Assembly: GCA_040506895.1 (NCBI GenBank)
Contig: JBEVVY010000001.1
Coordinates: 2,279,116 to 2,343,115, forward strand
Source of the DNA: Sedimenticola_A sp040506895
GTDB lineage: Bacteria > Pseudomonadota > Gammaproteobacteria > Chromatiales > Chromatiaceae
Reading direction: 5' to 3'
Length of the DNA stretch: 64,000 bases
Positions 51,450 through 61,285 of this stretch are shown one piece after another. A model generated the notes under the pieces. It was not told the origin of the DNA. It worked only from the letters and a program-made list of their open reading frames with translations, and ran no database searches. How positions within the stretch are numbered: the stretch's first letter is position 1; each line of letters opens with the position of its first letter. The translations under genes were made by a program, and so were the position numbers.

Positions 51450-52742
51450 TTACCTGCTGCCCTGCCCGGCGGCAGGCACCACATCTTCCAACTGCCCCTC
51501 GATAACGGACATCAAGCGTTCCAGCGCGCCCTTGTTTGACTCCACCACGGCGCGACCATTCTCGCCCACGCATGCCCGTTCGCTGGCGTCACTCAGCCAT
51601 CCCGTTACCACCTCGGCCAGCTGAACCTCGTCAGCGATCTGAACGGCAGCATTCTCAGACAACAGCATGCTGCTGATGAGAGCGAAGTTGAACATGTGCG
51701 GACCAAAAACCACGGGGACGCCCAGGGCTGCGGGCTCTAAAACATTGTGTCCACCCGTGGCAACAAGGCTTCCGCCGACAAATGCCACATCTGACGCCGC
51801 CAGGAACAGGGTCAGCTCACCCATGGTGTCACCAAGAAACAGATCGACACTGGCATCGCAGGTCCCTCCCGCAGAACGCCTTGCCACTGTGAAGCCCGCT
51901 TTTTGCGCCAGGGTCGCCACCCGGTCAAACCGCTCGGGATGTCTTGGAACCAGCACGAGAAGTGCATCAGGGAGATGCTGCCGAATCATTTTATGGGCTG
52001 CGAGGACATATTCATCCTCGCCCTCATGGGTGCTCGCCGCAACCCAGACCGGGCGCTCACTCCAATCTCTGCGAAGCACTTCTGCCTGTTCTTGGAGACT
52101 GGCGGGTAATTTAATATCAAACTTAATACTGCCGGTTACGCGAACCCTGTCTCGAGACACTCCCAATCCCAGAAACCGTTCAGCATCTCCAGGTCCCTGT
52201 GCGGCCACCATACCGATATTTGCGAAGGCACGGCGTGCAAATGATCCCAGTCGCGAGTAGCCCCTGGCTGATCTCTCCGACAGCCTGGCATTAGCCAGAA
52301 CTGTTTTGATCCCATTCTTTTTACAAATGGCCAGGAGGTTTGGCCATACCTCCGTTTCCATCATAACCAGTATGCGGGGATTGGTGCGCTTCAGAAACCC
52401 ATTAATGGCGAACGGCAGATCGAACGGAAAATAGACATGATGAACCGCCCCCCCGAATAACTTTCTGACCCGGTCTGAGCCGGTCGGGGTGGTGGTCGTA
52501 ATCACGACCGGAATACCTGGATAACGATCGATCAAATGCCTGACCATGGGCTCGGCCGCCTGGGCTTCTCCGATGGAAACAGTATGAATCCATATGGATT
52601 CTTCAACTCCAAGTGAATCGAACCGACCGAATCGCTCGAGCATCCTGTCACGATAGCCCGGAACACGGATACCACGAATCAACAGCCGTAAGAAAACAGC
52701 AGGTAGCAACAAGTACAGCAGTAAGGAGTAAAGCGTAAACAT
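51450..52742 (-). CDS. waaA: 3-deoxy-D-manno-octulosonic acid (Kdo) transferase
   Basis: A 430-aa glycosyltransferase of family 30 that adds Kdo to the lipid A precursor at the inner membrane. An N-terminal membrane anchor (about 1-22) is followed by HTVSIGEAQAAEP and METEVWPNL, both diagnostic. The C-terminal GGSLVATGGHNVLEPA block binds CMP-Kdo. It is the last gene of the leftward polysaccharide cluster, 4 bp after the SDR gene. Confidence 0.95.
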   Translation of the reverse strand: MFTLYSLLLYLLLPAVFLRLLIRGIRVPGYRDRMLERFGRFDSLGVEESIWIHTVSIGEAQAAEPMVRHLIDRYPGIPVVITTTTPTGSDRVRKLFGGAVHHVYFPFDLPFAINGFLKRTNPRILVMMETEVWPNLLAICKKNGIKTVLANARLSERSARGYSRLGSFARRAFANIGMVAAQGPGDAERFLGLGVSRDRVRVTGSIKFDIKLPASLQEQAEVLRRDWSERPVWVAASTHEGEDEYVLAAHKMIRQHLPDALLVLVPRHPERFDRVATLAQKAGFTVARRSAGGTCDASVDLFLGDTMGELTLFLAASDVAFVGGSLVATGGHNVLEPAALGVPVVFGPHMFNFALISSMLLSENAAVQIADEVQLAEVVTGWLSDASERACVGENGRAVVESNKGALERLMSVIEGQLEDVVPAAGQGSR

Positions 52743-52746
52743 GAGA

Positions 52747-53676
52747 TCAGAAGGAGGATTTTTTCATCTCGATCAGCGTGTACCTTGGCCTGAAGCCAAA
52801 GGATTGCAGTTTTTCAGACGAATAACACTCATCACCAAACAGTTTGTCAAACTTGTAACGGGCATTTGGGCTGAAATACCCCAAAAAATCAAATACTCCC
52901 TTGGGAACACTCCAGGAGACCGGATTTTTATTCAATATTCTGCAGAGCGTCTCATAGATCTCTCTCGATGAATACTGCATTCCGTCCGTCGCAATAAATA
53001 TCTCACCCCGCGAGAGCTCATGCCCTGCAATAAATTGCAACGACCGAACAAGATCATCGACATGTATCATGGAACGCCGGTTTCCTGTCTCAGGTAGCGG
53101 GGGAAACCAACCACCGTTGATTCCTGACAACATCGTGGCCAGGTTTCCCTTTACACCCGGTCCGTAGACCAGGGCGGGCCGCACAATGGAGACATCGAGA
53201 CCGGTTCTCTCTCCAATATCCAACAGCCTGGTTTCAGCCTCTCTCTTGGTCTTGCCATATATACCATCAGGCTCACCCAGATCGGATTCATCCGCACAAT
53301 GCCCTGCAGAAACTCTCCCGCCAGCTTTTACGCTACTGACGAAAACAAACTTCCTGACCCCGTGAGTGGCTGCGGACTCTGCAAGCCTGACGGTAGCTTC
53401 AACATTCAGGCCAAAATATTCACGCTCGATCTCTTCCGCTGCCCTGAAATCGTGAGCAAGACCCGCCAGATGATACACGGTATCGACGTTGCTGTAGGCC
53501 GCATCGGGAACAGCATCTTCCAGGAGGTCACACAAAACCGTATCAAGATCATCGTTTGCCGGCTTGCGTGATATCACGCGTATTCCACATCCGGATTGAC
53601 GAAGAAGCCCAACCAGCCTCTCGCCAACAAAACCGGAAGCGCCTGTAACCAGACAGCATTTGTGCTTTGAATCCAT
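52747..53676 (-). CDS. NAD-dependent epimerase/dehydratase (extended SDR)
   Basis: A 309-aa nucleotide-sugar-modifying enzyme. The Rossmann motif TGASGFVG begins near residue 10, and the catalytic YxxxK is in DGIYGKTKREAE. The preferred start is the ATG that overlaps the stop of the upstream GT2 gene (TGATG); a frame extension three codons upstream exists. Such proteins in O-antigen clusters are UDP-sugar 4-epimerases or 4-reductases; the exact sugar is not readable. Confidence 0.87.
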   Translation of the reverse strand: MDSKHKCCLVTGASGFVGERLVGLLRQSGCGIRVISRKPANDDLDTVLCDLLEDAVPDAAYSNVDTVYHLAGLAHDFRAAEEIEREYFGLNVEATVRLAESAATHGVRKFVFVSSVKAGGRVSAGHCADESDLGEPDGIYGKTKREAETRLLDIGERTGLDVSIVRPALVYGPGVKGNLATMLSGINGGWFPPLPETGNRRSMIHVDDLVRSLQFIAGHELSRGEIFIATDGMQYSSREIYETLCRILNKNPVSWSVPKGVFDFLGYFSPNARYKFDKLFGDECYSSEKLQSFGFRPRYTLIEMKKSSF

Positions 53677-54488
53677 CAACCACACCGCATGTTACGAGGC
53701 TTTACAACAAACTCAAATAGACGTATCAGGTAGCGAATGACCTGAAAAAACGATAAAGACCATACATTGTTATCGCGAAGCGAAGCGGAAATCTCGTTTG
53801 CGATAGTTCTTTTACTGGCAAAACCGGAGTTGCTGATACCGCCGACGTGCATTTTTACGGTAACACGATCGAGATACGCCCACTTGATGTCAGCGCCAAA
53901 GAACACCCTGACAAGAAAATCGAAATCACCTGCCACGGAGAATCGTGTCGTGTACAACCCGAAGCGCTCGTAAAGTTCCCGCTTGATAAAACATGTCGGG
54001 TGAGGTGGCATCCAGCCGCACCTGAAAAGCCAGCGCCTGAAATAGTGGGCCATGTAGTAGCGAACAATTTTATTGGACGACTTGTCCACGATCACCAGGT
54101 CAGAAAAGCAGATATCAGCTTCCGAGCTGGTGATTCTATCCATCACATCCTGAACCACATTTTCGTCGCAGAAAAGGTCGTCAGAATGAAGTATGCCGAT
54201 GACATCACCTTCTGACATCCGAATCCCCTTGTTCAGGGCATCGTATATTCCTTCGTCGGGCTCAGAAACGAAGCGATCAATTTCATCTTGATAACCTCGA
54301 ACAACATCAACCGTTCCATCGGTTGATCCACCGTCAACGACAATATATTCGATGTTTGGATAACTTTGAGAGAGTACTGACCGCAGGGAATCCTCAACAC
54401 TGGAGGCGTTATTGAAAACAGCCGTAATAATTGTAACCAGAGGGGAAGCCCTCTCATTATCAGTTGTTGGACCGGTTTCCAATTTCAC
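53676..54488 (-). CDS. Family 2 glycosyltransferase
   Basis: A 270-aa GT-A fold transferase. The N-terminal block is LVTIITAVFNNASSVEDSL, then VVDGGSTDGT, and the metal-binding DxD-like motif is ILHSDDLF. The EGIYDALNKG segment is typical of WcaA-like enzymes of O-antigen and colanic acid clusters. No membrane span, so it acts at the cytoplasmic face. The donor sugar is unknown. Overlaps the SDR start by one base. Confidence 0.9.
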   Translation of the reverse strand: MKLETGPTTDNERASPLVTIITAVFNNASSVEDSLRSVLSQSYPNIEYIVVDGGSTDGTVDVVRGYQDEIDRFVSEPDEGIYDALNKGIRMSEGDVIGILHSDDLFCDENVVQDVMDRITSSEADICFSDLVIVDKSSNKIVRYYMAHYFRRWLFRCGWMPPHPTCFIKRELYERFGLYTTRFSVAGDFDFLVRVFFGADIKWAYLDRVTVKMHVGGISNSGFASKRTIANEISASLRDNNVWSLSFFQVIRYLIRLFEFVVKPRNMRCG

Positions 54489-54594
54489 ACACTCTTGGTA
54501 ATTTCCAACCCGCTTACTTCACAAGGGTTATAGTCACAGAACAAAATCGAAAGCAATACTACATGCTCACCTGATGGTGACGACGTAGTGGAAT

Positions 54595-56355
54595 TCACCC
54601 GCCTGTCCGCTTCACCAACCAGTCCCCCATCACCAGAACATCCATTTTGGTACGCAGAAAACATTCCAGCGCCTCTTCCGGCCTGCAGACCACCGGTTCA
54701 TTCTCATTGAACGAAGTGTTAAGAACAATTGGTACGCCGGTGAGATCATTGAATGCAGAGATAAGGCTGTAGTATCTGCGGTTCGATTCAACCGTCACCG
54801 TCTGCAGGCGCCCTGAACCATCCACATGGGTAACAGCCGGTATCTCCTGCCGCTTGTCTTCATTGATCTGAAATACCTGCATCATGAACGGGACATCATC
54901 TTCCTCTTCAAACCAGTCACTGACCTTGTCACGCAATATGGATGGCGCAAAGGGACGGAACGACTCCCGCCTCTTGATCTTGAGATTCAATATATCCTTC
55001 ATATCAGCTCGCCGGGGATCACCCAGGATCGAGCGGTTACCAAGCGCCCTGGGACCCCACTCCATGCGTCCCTGAAACCAACCTATCACGTGACCTTCTG
55101 CTATCTCGGATGCAACCGTTCGGTAGAGACTGCTCTCATCCTCTACAAACTGAACCTCGCAGTTTTCGCCATCCAGCCTCTCTGAATTCTTTTCCAGAAG
55201 CTCTCCGTGATATGCATTGTCGAAAGAGGGCCCAAGATATGCGTGACTCATATAAAAGTCTTTCACAGAAGGATCCGCTTTGTTTGCCACGTAGTATGCA
55301 GCACCAATTGCACCACCTGCATCACCTGCAGCTGACTGAATATATACGCTCTTGTATGGCGACCTGCGATAGACCTTGCCATTCGCAACCGAATTCATTG
55401 CGCAACCACCTGCCAGGGTCAGTTGATCAATCCCGTATTGCTCATGTGTAACATTCAGAATATTGAAAAATGCCTCCTCGTACATTGCCTGTACGGAGTG
55501 TGCCAGGTCACGATGGATATCATCAAGAGAATCATCTGGCTTCCTGGCTTTAAAGCCGAGCAAATTTTCCAGTGCCTGGGCGTTGAACAGTTGACCTATG
55601 GTTGGAGAGGAGCCTTCCCATTCATATTCGACGCGCTCATTATGGTGCCGGAAATATTCAAGATTGAGCTCGAATGTTCCATCTGCCAGCAGGCGAACGA
55701 CCTCACGCATCTTATCCAGGTAAGTGGGTTTGCCGTATGGCGCGAGCCCCATAACCTTGTACTCGTCACCATAATGGGGAAAGCCTATAAATTGGGTCAT
55801 TGCCTGGTAGAAAATACCCAGCGAATGGGGGAAATACACCCTGCTTCGGACATCTATGCTATTGCCGTTACCGATACCAATAGCTGCACTTGAAAAATCC
55901 CCAAAGCCATCCACAGAAACGGCTATGGACTCTCTGAAAGGCGAAACAATGTGAGAGGATGCCAAGTGGCAAAGATGGTGCTCCACATGATGCACCTCTC
56001 CTGAAAAAGTCTGACCCGGGAAGCAGGCTTTCAGTTCATCCTCAACATTTGTGCGTTGCTGTTTGTTTTTTATCCTATCGAGAACCATCTTAATACTCGG
56101 ACGATTCTTCAGGGTATAGGCGACTTTCTTGGATAGCTGGGCCTTTGGATCGGTATTTATTGCGACATGCTGAATATCGTCCAACTGTATTCCAGCCTCG
56201 TCGAGGCAATATTCAATCGCTTTTGAAGGAAAGCCCGCCCAGTGCTTTATCCGACGGAACCGCTCTTCTTCAACAGCAGATACAAGTTCTCCATCCTGCA
56301 CAAGACAGGCCGAAGAGTCACCATGATAGGCATTTATTCCAAGTATATTAGTCAT
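54595..56355 (-). CDS. Carbamoyltransferase (NodU/CmcH family)
   Basis: A 586-aa protein with the family N-terminal domain (ILGINAYHGDSSACLV, EEERFRRIKH, HHLCHLASS, VDGFGD) and the C-terminal domain (GWFQGRMEWGPRALGNRSIL, FRPFAPSIL). Members transfer a carbamoyl group from carbamoyl phosphate to hydroxyls of sugars or antibiotics, through a carbamoyladenylate made by the C-terminal domain. In this setting it probably carbamoylates a sugar of the polysaccharide repeat unit. It lies between GT2 and pssE on the same strand. Confidence 0.92.
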   Translation of the reverse strand: MTNILGINAYHGDSSACLVQDGELVSAVEEERFRRIKHWAGFPSKAIEYCLDEAGIQLDDIQHVAINTDPKAQLSKKVAYTLKNRPSIKMVLDRIKNKQQRTNVEDELKACFPGQTFSGEVHHVEHHLCHLASSHIVSPFRESIAVSVDGFGDFSSAAIGIGNGNSIDVRSRVYFPHSLGIFYQAMTQFIGFPHYGDEYKVMGLAPYGKPTYLDKMREVVRLLADGTFELNLEYFRHHNERVEYEWEGSSPTIGQLFNAQALENLLGFKARKPDDSLDDIHRDLAHSVQAMYEEAFFNILNVTHEQYGIDQLTLAGGCAMNSVANGKVYRRSPYKSVYIQSAAGDAGGAIGAAYYVANKADPSVKDFYMSHAYLGPSFDNAYHGELLEKNSERLDGENCEVQFVEDESSLYRTVASEIAEGHVIGWFQGRMEWGPRALGNRSILGDPRRADMKDILNLKIKRRESFRPFAPSILRDKVSDWFEEEDDVPFMMQVFQINEDKRQEIPAVTHVDGSGRLQTVTVESNRRYYSLISAFNDLTGVPIVLNTSFNENEPVVCRPEEALECFLRTKMDVLVMGDWLVKRTGG

Positions 56356-56387
56356 GTTACCAGTTGAATAACCAAATCGTTTACCAA

Positions 56388-56885
56388 TTAATTGGCAAGT
56401 TTATTCGCATAATCGTCAATTACTTCAGCGACCTTCATAACAAGATCAGGCTGAACATCACCACCTGGTTTCGCGATACTGCCTGACCTTAGCCGGCTCA
56501 CCGCTTCAGGTAGTTTTGTAACATCATCCAGAACCACAACCAGACCTTCACTCTCCAGCTTGCTGGCCAGTTCCACCTGGTGATCGTTTACATGCTCCCC
56601 GTAGCAGGCCTTTCTTGGCACGATGATAGGAGTTTTTCCTGCCCGAAGAGTATCAAGTACAGAACCCGCACCAGCATGAAGAATAATGACTTCTGCACGC
56701 GAAATTTCTTCAGAAAACCGCTCCCTGTCCATAAAATCACAGGCTTCACAACATGGGGCTGAAAATGTTGTATGCCCATGTTGAACCACGACCGGCGAAG
56801 GCAGATCACAAGCATGTTTTGCAACTTCATCCAGCAGGCGGGCAAATGTCTGGTTGGCATTCCCTACGGCGACAAAAGTACTCAT
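56388..56885 (-). CDS. PssE-like (Alg13-type) glycosyltransferase subunit
   Basis: A 165-aa protein. The start MSTFVAVGNANQTF overlaps the PssD stop (ATGA). It forms the C-terminal half of a GT28-type transferase: the donor-binding block is HAGAGSVLDTLRAGKTPIIVPR, and HVNDHQVELASKLE follows. Alone it has no acceptor domain, which PssD/Alg14 provides. In rhizobia the PssD/PssE pair transfers glucuronic acid; the sugar here is unproven. Confidence 0.88.
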   Translation of the reverse strand: MSTFVAVGNANQTFARLLDEVAKHACDLPSPVVVQHGHTTFSAPCCEACDFMDRERFSEEISRAEVIILHAGAGSVLDTLRAGKTPIIVPRKACYGEHVNDHQVELASKLESEGLVVVLDDVTKLPEAVSRLRSGSIAKPGGDVQPDLVMKVAEVIDDYANKLAN

Positions 56886-57340
56886 GATGCACGCCTTTTC
56901 AACAGGGAGCCGCCATATTGTCCCTTTGGGAAGTAGCTCTTCAATTCCGGCCACTGGTAGAAGAAATCATGAGCGAGCCTGTACATGATTTTTCCGGTCA
57001 TCGATGGCCGCTCAATACAAGTGAGGGTTTCCACGAAAACGACTTTGCAACCGAACAAAAACCTACCGACCAGCGCAAAGGGAACAGCAGGACCGGCTCC
57101 GGTGGAGAGAATCAGATCTGGCCGTTCTGACCTGATTATTCGAAAGGCCTCCAGAAGGTTCAGAAAGAACTTCCAGTCACGCTCAGAATGAGTGATGAAG
57201 TATGTGCAATCCTCCATATCCGGAGACAGTGAGGTGTCATTATTTATTACATAGAAATGACTGTATTTACTGAACGCGGGCAAGAGCATGCGCGCCTCAG
57301 TAAGATGACCTCCACAGGACGAGACCACACAGACCTTCAC
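56882..57340 (-). CDS. PssD-like (Alg14-type) glycosyltransferase subunit
   Basis: A 152-aa partner of PssE. The N-terminus MKVCVVSSCGGHLTEARMLL and the STGAGPAVPFALVGRFLFG and VETLTCIERPS blocks match the Oligosaccharide biosynthesis Alg14 family, which anchors the complex to the membrane and binds the lipid acceptor. Its stop overlaps the pssE start by 4 bp, ensuring matched synthesis. Confidence 0.9.
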   Translation of the reverse strand: MKVCVVSSCGGHLTEARMLLPAFSKYSHFYVINNDTSLSPDMEDCTYFITHSERDWKFFLNLLEAFRIIRSERPDLILSTGAGPAVPFALVGRFLFGCKVVFVETLTCIERPSMTGKIMYRLAHDFFYQWPELKSYFPKGQYGGSLLKRRAS

Positions 57341-57353
57341 TCCTTTTCCTTCA

Positions 57354-58514
57354 TTATCTATCCAAATATTTCAGATAAGCCAATTCCATCTGCTCAGCAA
57401 CGGAATCCCAGGTAAAGCGCTCCTCGACAAGCCGCCTGCCCCGTTCGCCCATGATATCAAGGCTGGCATTGTCATCCAAGAAATCCACCAGGGTTTTTCC
57501 CATCATTTCAGGCTCTCCCGGAATCACAACACCAACCTTGTTTTCGCTTACCATCCGGGCAAGACCGACTTCGGGGGTTACCGCAACAGGACGGCCCACG
57601 GCCATTGCTTCAAGAACCACATTTCCGAAGTTCTCGGAGTAGGAGGGAAGAACTAGTGCAGAACACTTGGCCAGAAGCGCATGCTTTTCATCTCCAGCAA
57701 CAGGACCAGTGAACATAATCCGATCTGTAACATTCAAATCTGCTGCTTGCTTTTCGAGTTTCGGCGCCAGGTTTTCCTCATCATTTCCCGCCACGATCAA
57801 CCGCACGGAGGGCATCCATGCAAGAGCATCTATCAACCGATCTATTCCCTTCTTCCAGTTCACCCGTCCCAGAAAAAGCAATACAGGACCCGATAACACA
57901 AAGGACCGGTACCTTTTCGGCCACGCAATCGAATCGAATGACGCAGGCCTGACAACGCCATTGGGAACAACCTCAATCCTGGGCAAGTGATAATCGAAGC
58001 GCCTGCAGTCATCAACCTCCAACTCAGTTGTCGCATGTATGAACGAAGCACGCTCAAGGGTTCTTCGCTCAAACAATGCAAGCCATGCCTTCTTGAGCAT
58101 TGTACTCTTTGCAGCAACAAGCTCAGGCACCAGCGCACCCCTCGGCGCGACACACCAGGGAATGCCGCTACGCTCTGCCATACGCGCAGCCTTTAATGTT
58201 GGCCAGAGAAAGATCGAGTGCAGGTGAAGGAAATCTATTTTTTTTATCTCCTGCCCAAGATAGGATGCCATGGAGCGCGAATAGTACAGTCTTCGCATAA
58301 AGTGTGATGGAAAGTATCTTACAGATACACCCTCCACATCTACCGATTCACCGAGAGGAACATTGAGGTCACCGGCCCCGTCAACAGAAGTTGTTACGAC
58401 CTCCACCTGGTGCCCCCTTCGCACCAGCGCTTCACAAAGATATTTAACAGACCAGATTGGCCCCCCATATCGAACAGCCGGCCAGTAAGTCGGAACAACA
58501 TGCATGATTTTCAT
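57354..58514 (-). CDS. Family 4 glycosyltransferase
   Basis: A 386-aa GT-B transferase. The start MKIMHVVPTYWPAVRYGGP, 5 bp after the polymerase stop, is chosen because the GT4 homology begins there. The N-terminal domain includes GGPIWSVKYLCEALVRRGHQVEV in pieces typical of WcaI-like enzymes. The C-terminal donor site is SENFGNVVLEAMA, with the EX7E motif. Sugar and linkage are not predictable. Confidence 0.9.
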   Translation of the reverse strand: MKIMHVVPTYWPAVRYGGPIWSVKYLCEALVRRGHQVEVVTTSVDGAGDLNVPLGESVDVEGVSVRYFPSHFMRRLYYSRSMASYLGQEIKKIDFLHLHSIFLWPTLKAARMAERSGIPWCVAPRGALVPELVAAKSTMLKKAWLALFERRTLERASFIHATTELEVDDCRRFDYHLPRIEVVPNGVVRPASFDSIAWPKRYRSFVLSGPVLLFLGRVNWKKGIDRLIDALAWMPSVRLIVAGNDEENLAPKLEKQAADLNVTDRIMFTGPVAGDEKHALLAKCSALVLPSYSENFGNVVLEAMAVGRPVAVTPEVGLARMVSENKVGVVIPGEPEMMGKTLVDFLDDNASLDIMGERGRRLVEERFTWDSVAEQMELAYLKYLDR

Positions 58515-58772
58515 ACTAGCTATCCGGCAAAGGAAACTCTTCTGTTTTGGATATACCTGATCACCAGGTAAGGAATGACCAAGAGCACGAAAAACACAAA
58601 CAACGACTGCAACAACCCACTCATCATCCCAACAAGACCAGACTCTATTCCCGGCATATACACAAGGAGAATTATATAAAAACAGCACCTTATAGCCTGG
58701 TTACCACCTCTAACCAACCATCCGTACAAAAGACCAAATATAACTCCCACGCCTATCCCCGTTGTGTAGTGG

Positions 58773-59603
58773 TCAAGTCATTTTGGCCACGGATTTATAG
58801 GTATTCCAGTAATGCTGTTCGGCCACAATCGGTGGCATTCCACCATTGTGACTGTGCGGCCTGAGCCGACTGTAATACCCGATTACATACGCCATGATAT
58901 GGCGCTTCGCTTGTTCGAATGAGCTGTAACCGACCTCCGGCACCCATTCGGTTTTTAGACTGCGGAAGAATCGCTCCATCGGTGCATTGTCCCAGCAGTT
59001 TCCCCGACGACTCATACTTTGGCTCATCTGATAACGCCATAGCTGTTGTCGAAACGCCAGAGCCGTGTACTGACAGCCCTGATCAGAGTGGAACATCACG
59101 CCCTCCGGCTCGCCCCGTGATTCATAGGCCATCATCAATGCCTTTCTCGTCAGCGCACTATCCGCGTTCAGCGATAGTGCCCAGCCAATCGGGCGTCGTG
59201 CGTACAGATCCAGCACCACTGCCAGGTACGACCAGCGTTTACCGGTCCAGACATAGGTGATGTCACCTGTCCAGACCTTGTTGGGTGCATCGACATCAAA
59301 CTGTCGATCCAGCCGATTCGGAATGCCAAGATACGGCTGCTCGGCCTTCCTGTAGCGATGTTTCGGTTGCTGGGTACTGACAAGACCCAGTGCCTTCATC
59401 CTCCGCCCCGCGCGATATCGACTCAGCGGGATCCCCCGGTCAGTGACCATCCGGGCAATTGCCCTGGCTCCTGCAGAACCATTACTAAGCGCATGGACGG
59501 TCTTGATCTCTGCCCTGAGTTGCCTCTCCAGTGCCGATATCTGTTTTGGCCGGGATAACCATGCCCGGTAGCTGCTGCGATGGATATCAAATACCTGGCA
59601 CAA
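58773..59603 (-). CDS. IS3-family transposase OrfB (integrase core)
   Basis: The catalytic DDE domain. The aspartates are in WTGDITYV and FHSDQGCQY and the glutamate in NAPMERFFRSLKTE. An HTH_21 domain (CQVFDIHRSSYRAWL) lies at the N-terminus. The frame is open further upstream to the slippery site at 59687-59693, so the functional enzyme is probably an OrfAB fusion produced by -1 frameshifting; the ATG at 59603 need not be used. It ends within the left terminal repeat. Confidence 0.93.
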   Translation of the reverse strand: MCQVFDIHRSSYRAWLSRPKQISALERQLRAEIKTVHALSNGSAGARAIARMVTDRGIPLSRYRAGRRMKALGLVSTQQPKHRYRKAEQPYLGIPNRLDRQFDVDAPNKVWTGDITYVWTGKRWSYLAVVLDLYARRPIGWALSLNADSALTRKALMMAYESRGEPEGVMFHSDQGCQYTALAFRQQLWRYQMSQSMSRRGNCWDNAPMERFFRSLKTEWVPEVGYSSFEQAKRHIMAYVIGYYSRLRPHSHNGGMPPIVAEQHYWNTYKSVAKMT

Positions 59604-59641
59604 CTGCTTGACCGGGTAGCGCTCTCGATGCAGTCGTCTGA

Positions 59642-59950
<309 letters not shown>

Positions 59951-61285
59951 CTTGCCACCTGTTCCACTCCTGGGACATCATATCACCCAGGTTCAGGTGG
60001 CCAAATTAACTATGCCACTACATTGCGAGAACAGCCTTAAATCCACCTGCGATCCACGCTTCGGTCAATGGATCCACATTCACACTCGTCACAAAATCGT
60101 CGGGCCAGAGTATTCCATAGGTACGGCCGAAGTTATTGGTAGTATTTAAAGTAGGCTTGTCACTCCATACGGCGCGCGGAATCAGGGAATAGAAAATTGA
60201 CTTGTAAAGTCCGACTCCAAGATAAGGCTCTTCTACCGGTGTCTTATGTATTGCCAGCGTAAACATTCCCAAATGGTTCATACGATGAAATGTACGTAAC
60301 AACGAATAATTGACAAACTCTCCAGTCAGATTTTTATCAATAACGAAATATTTCGAGTTCTGATCAAATTTGGCAAAGGGCTTAATATCCTTACCGATAA
60401 ATCCAATAACATCAGTGCTTTCTATAGACCCAAGTTTGTATTCTCGACTGTCAATCCCATCTGTTTTACTCGTAAGGTCAATCCTCTGAAACTGCTGTCC
60501 ATCGAGCACTTCCTGTCGAATTGCAGTTTTGAAAGTCATGGCGGAGAGAAGCAGAAGAGTGGCAATAAAAAGCACCAGGACATTGGTTCGCCAACCTACA
60601 CGCAAAACGAATAAAGAGCCTACAACAACAATACCTGTTAACGCCGCACCATACGCCTTACCAAACAACAACGGCACAAATGTCAAGACGACATAGAGAA
60701 CCATCACTAAAGCACCAGTTACCCAGAGTTTCGCCACCGAAGTGTCACCAGGGTTGCGCAATAGTGCGATACCCATGCCCAATGCAATATATGAAACAAC
60801 ACTTAGCTGATGTAAAAGATTCTCAAATACTGCTGACACAATAAAAATTGTGTGGAAGAAAAACACACCCAAACCCACTACCACTAACAGTAAAAAGATA
60901 TTGTAGTGTTTTGAAAAACTGACGGGTGAACTGGCCGGAAACTTTTTGAATACCTTAACCATTGGAACTGCAATAAAAAGTACCAACAGAAGCCATAACA
61001 GAACCAACCCAAGAGCCTTCAACATCAGGCCATGCGGAACGATGATTTCCTTAATAAACTCTCCATTGACAATCAATGTCCACTCGAGATTCCCCCCATA
61101 GACCACATATGGAAGAAAAAACATCGCGATGAACGGAAGTACTGCAATCCACTTGATTACAGAAAACCGCAACAGGAGAGGATCATTTCCATGACCTTTA
61201 GCATCACCCAAATCCATTACTTCCTCACAGCACCCTGATTAAGCCAACTATGACGGCATTCAACTATTTATCACACCTGGCACCA